Part shown: positions 62,511 through 64,000 of the stretch, one piece after another
Layout: each line of letters opens with the position of its first letter
Numbering within the stretch: position 1 is the stretch's first letter
Notes under the pieces: generated by a model
What the model was told of the DNA's origin: nothing
Database searches by the model: none
What the model saw: the letters and a program-made list of their open reading frames with translations, nothing else
Translations under genes and position numbers: made by a program
NCBI GenBank assembly: GCA_902778625.1
Contig: CACYYM010000001.1
Location: 124,001 to 188,000 of the forward strand
Source of the DNA: an uncultured Bacteroidales bacterium
GTDB lineage: Bacteria > Bacteroidota > Bacteroidia > Bacteroidales > Bacteroidaceae
Length of the DNA stretch: 64,000 nucleotides
Reading direction: 5' to 3'

Positions 62511-62610
62511 TTCAAGTGAGAAGATTCAAAACTTCACGTGTGAACTTTGCCAACTTCACGTGTGAACTTTGCCAACTTCACGTGTGAAGTTTGACGACTT
62601 CTCTTCTGCC
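62511..62610. repeat. TTCACGTGTGAA 22-bp array
   Basis: Cores start at 62511 (TTCAAGTGAGAA), 62533, 62555 and 62577 (TTCACGTGTGAA), exactly 22 bases apart. A degenerate fifth (TTCTCTTCTGCC) is at 62599. The spacers read CTTTGCCAAC. It sits between convergent genes. Confidence 0.88.
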
Positions 62611-62715
62611 TGCAAAATTACATAGCTTTTGCATCACTTCCATACAAAATTACTCCCAAGTGCTCCCATTTGGGAGTAGTTAGAAGTAACTTAAGCTTAA
62701 AACTCGACGAAAGCT

Positions 62716-63216
62716 TTATGGCGTGATGCGCTCCTTGCGCTTTTCGCCAGTCTTCAGGTCTGTGCCGAAGACATCGACGTACTCGCATTTGGCGTTAACT
62801 GGAGGCTTCATTTGGGCAAACATCTTCTGCAAGACAAGCTCGTGCCCGCCGACCTTGACGATGCCGACCCACTTGCCTTTATGCTTACAGATGCGGATGT
62901 TGAGGTTCTTGTAAGCGGTCAGGTGCACGACTGCCTCGTCTTCGCTCGCCTTGATGACCTTGACACCAAACGCCATCTTACGGTCGAGGAAGGTCAATCC
63001 CTCAATGCGTGTCTCTCCTCCCAATACCCAATACGTCTTGAGCGGTTCCTTCTGATTGAGCTTTCCGTCCTCGAGATTGATGTCGTAGCACACATAGTTG
63101 CCGTTCGTGTTGCGCTCGAAGACGAAGATATGGTCTCGAGGAATCGTGATTGCCGCTGCAGAAAGACAAAACAGCAAGCACAGAAGGCTGACGAACTGAC
63201 GAACGTTGTTATACAT
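62716..63216 (-). CDS. DUF4833-like secreted protein
   Basis: 166 residues. It has a signal peptide (about 1-22, SLLCLLFCLSAAA) and then a single small beta domain with HIFVFERNTNGNYVCYDINL, YWVLGG and KGKWVGIVKVGGHELVLQKMF. The pattern fits the DUF4833 family of Bacteroidetes, for which no function is established. It starts 18 bases after the DUF5686-type gene on the same strand, a pair often seen in this phylum, so a joint envelope role is likely but unproven. Confidence 0.72.
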   Translation of the reverse strand: MYNNVRQFVSLLCLLFCLSAAAITIPRDHIFVFERNTNGNYVCYDINLEDGKLNQKEPLKTYWVLGGETRIEGLTFLDRKMAFGVKVIKASEDEAVVHLTAYKNLNIRICKHKGKWVGIVKVGGHELVLQKMFAQMKPPVNAKCEYVDVFGTDLKTGEKRKERITP

Positions 63217-63234
63217 TATATATAATATATAGGG

Positions 63235-64000
63235 TTAGAAGGAGAGCGTCAGGTTGAAGCGGACGCCGTTCTTCTTGACACCAGGATGGTCGAGATAGTT
63301 GAGGCGGCGCACATAATCGACACCAAAGACTTTGAAAATGTTGCGTACACCGACAGCCACTTCCATGTATGGCTTACTGCTCTCGATAGCATACGAGCCT
63401 TCTGGGAACTGATAGAGCATCTCGTCGTCGGGGTTGAGCAGCGGATTGTTCTTTGTTGTCAGCGAACCCCATACGCCTCGGAATGCGAAGTACTCACGAA
63501 GCTTGAGCTTCTTGAACAAAGGTATGCGGTTGAATATCTTGCCGTTCATGTTCCAAGCGACCGACCAGAAGACGCGGCGGTCCATGAAGAACTCCATGTT
63601 TCGAAGCATGTTGAGCGTGCCTTCCTGTTCGACGTAAGAGATACACGAGGGCGGAGTGATGAGCAATGGGAACGGCACTTTGTTCCATTGCATAGAGCCA
63701 GAAGCATAAAGGTCGATACGTCCCCAGCTTCCAAGCCACTGACGCTTGAAGATACCTATTTCCGTCTGGTTCGAAGCGTACTGACCTCCGAGGATGCCTT
63801 TGAAGTCGATAGCATGACGGATTGTGAACTCTGGACGGTCCTTGTTGATAGGCCAGCGGTCCTGCTTCGTGTTGATGTATGTCTGACCAGGACAGAACTG
63901 AACCGAGGCGTTCCATTCTGTGGTACGCATGCGGAAGTCCTCTGTACCGTCGTTAACATGAATGAGACGCAGGTCGCCGACAGGTCTGTTGCTCTCTGCC
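63235..64000 (-). CDS. DUF5686-type outer membrane protein, C-terminal part
   Basis: 255 residues are visible; the frame is open to the window edge, and the ATG at 63928-63930 is internal (the upstream codons read DGTEDFRMRTTEWNASVQF). The visible part is a series of amphipathic beta strands typical of the C-terminal barrel of the DUF5686/CarboxypepD-reg-like family: TIRHAIDFKGILGGQYASNQ, GSWGRIDLYASGSMQWNKVP, FFMDRRVFWSVAWNMNG, and the terminal GVRFNLTLSF ends in Phe, as barrels do. The family probably forms outer membrane channels or assembly factors. Truncated at its start. Confidence 0.7.
   Translation of the reverse strand, partial: AESNRPVGDLRLIHVNDGTEDFRMRTTEWNASVQFCPGQTYINTKQDRWPINKDRPEFTIRHAIDFKGILGGQYASNQTEIGIFKRQWLGSWGRIDLYASGSMQWNKVPFPLLITPPSCISYVEQEGTLNMLRNMEFFMDRRVFWSVAWNMNGKIFNRIPLFKKLKLREYFAFRGVWGSLTTKNNPLLNPDDEMLYQFPEGSYAIESSKPYMEVAVGVRNIFKVFGVDYVRRLNYLDHPGVKKNGVRFNLTLSF

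Overview
The window looks like a chromosomal segment of a Bacteroidales bacterium, most likely Prevotellaceae or a close relative. Four things point there. Promoters have the Bacteroidetes form (TTTG near -33, TAnnTTTG near -7) in front of about a dozen genes. SecD and SecF are fused. Four secreted proteins end in a short sorting domain of the type IX secretion type (ending GVKVVVK, GRKFIK, NGKKYIKK and NGKKVLVK). Typical Bacteroidales families are present: a smalltalk-like small protein, DUF4369, DUF5686 and TMEM43-type proteins.

Layout: 1-5358 holds a truncated unknown protein, an OmpA-family protein, a T9SS cargo and a putative barrel protein. 5399-6451 (minus) is a small cassette of HU-like protein, P5/lysozyme-like protein and smalltalk protein. 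6850-9316 holds HU, a rhomboid protease and a membrane-anchored EEP phosphatase/nuclease. 9440-12493 is secDF. 12649-14763 is a secreted GLUG/SASA esterase. 15107-22049 holds cysE, an RNA methyltransferase, an S9 peptidase, purD and a membrane protein, followed by a FAS1 lipoprotein on the minus strand. 24718-28307 holds three glycosyltransferases and rnhB. 28350-37286 holds a secreted EEP nuclease with GLUG repeats, a paralogue that has lost its catalytic residues, and a 1618-residue GLUG protein. 37453-45036 holds two GH2 enzymes and a GH105, split by birA-pyrH on the other strand. 45169-47132 holds a GHMP sugar kinase and a nucleotidyltransferase. 48957-58747 is one long apparent operon, rimP-nusA-infB-cvpA-sufB-sufC-sufD-sufS, joining translation/transcription factors to Fe-S cluster assembly. 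58927-61176 (minus) is pnp. The end holds a thioredoxin-like lipoprotein and a DUF5686/DUF4833 pair.

The most unusual feature is a set of eleven repeat arrays, ten intergenic and one running through the 3' end of cvpA. They consist of self-complementary or nearly self-complementary 10-12 bp cores repeated every 21-22 bp, i.e. two helical turns. Six arrays use a GC core (CCGCRYGCGG and variants). Four use three copies of an AT core (ATACATGTAT) with GC-type cores at both ends, in the same 22-bp register. One uses TTCACGTGTGAA. One GC array supplies the last ~31 codons of cvpA, and one composite array supplies a transcription terminator. I do not recognise this family. It is the best candidate here for something undescribed, whether a nucleoid or regulatory binding platform or a dispersed repeat that moves as a unit.
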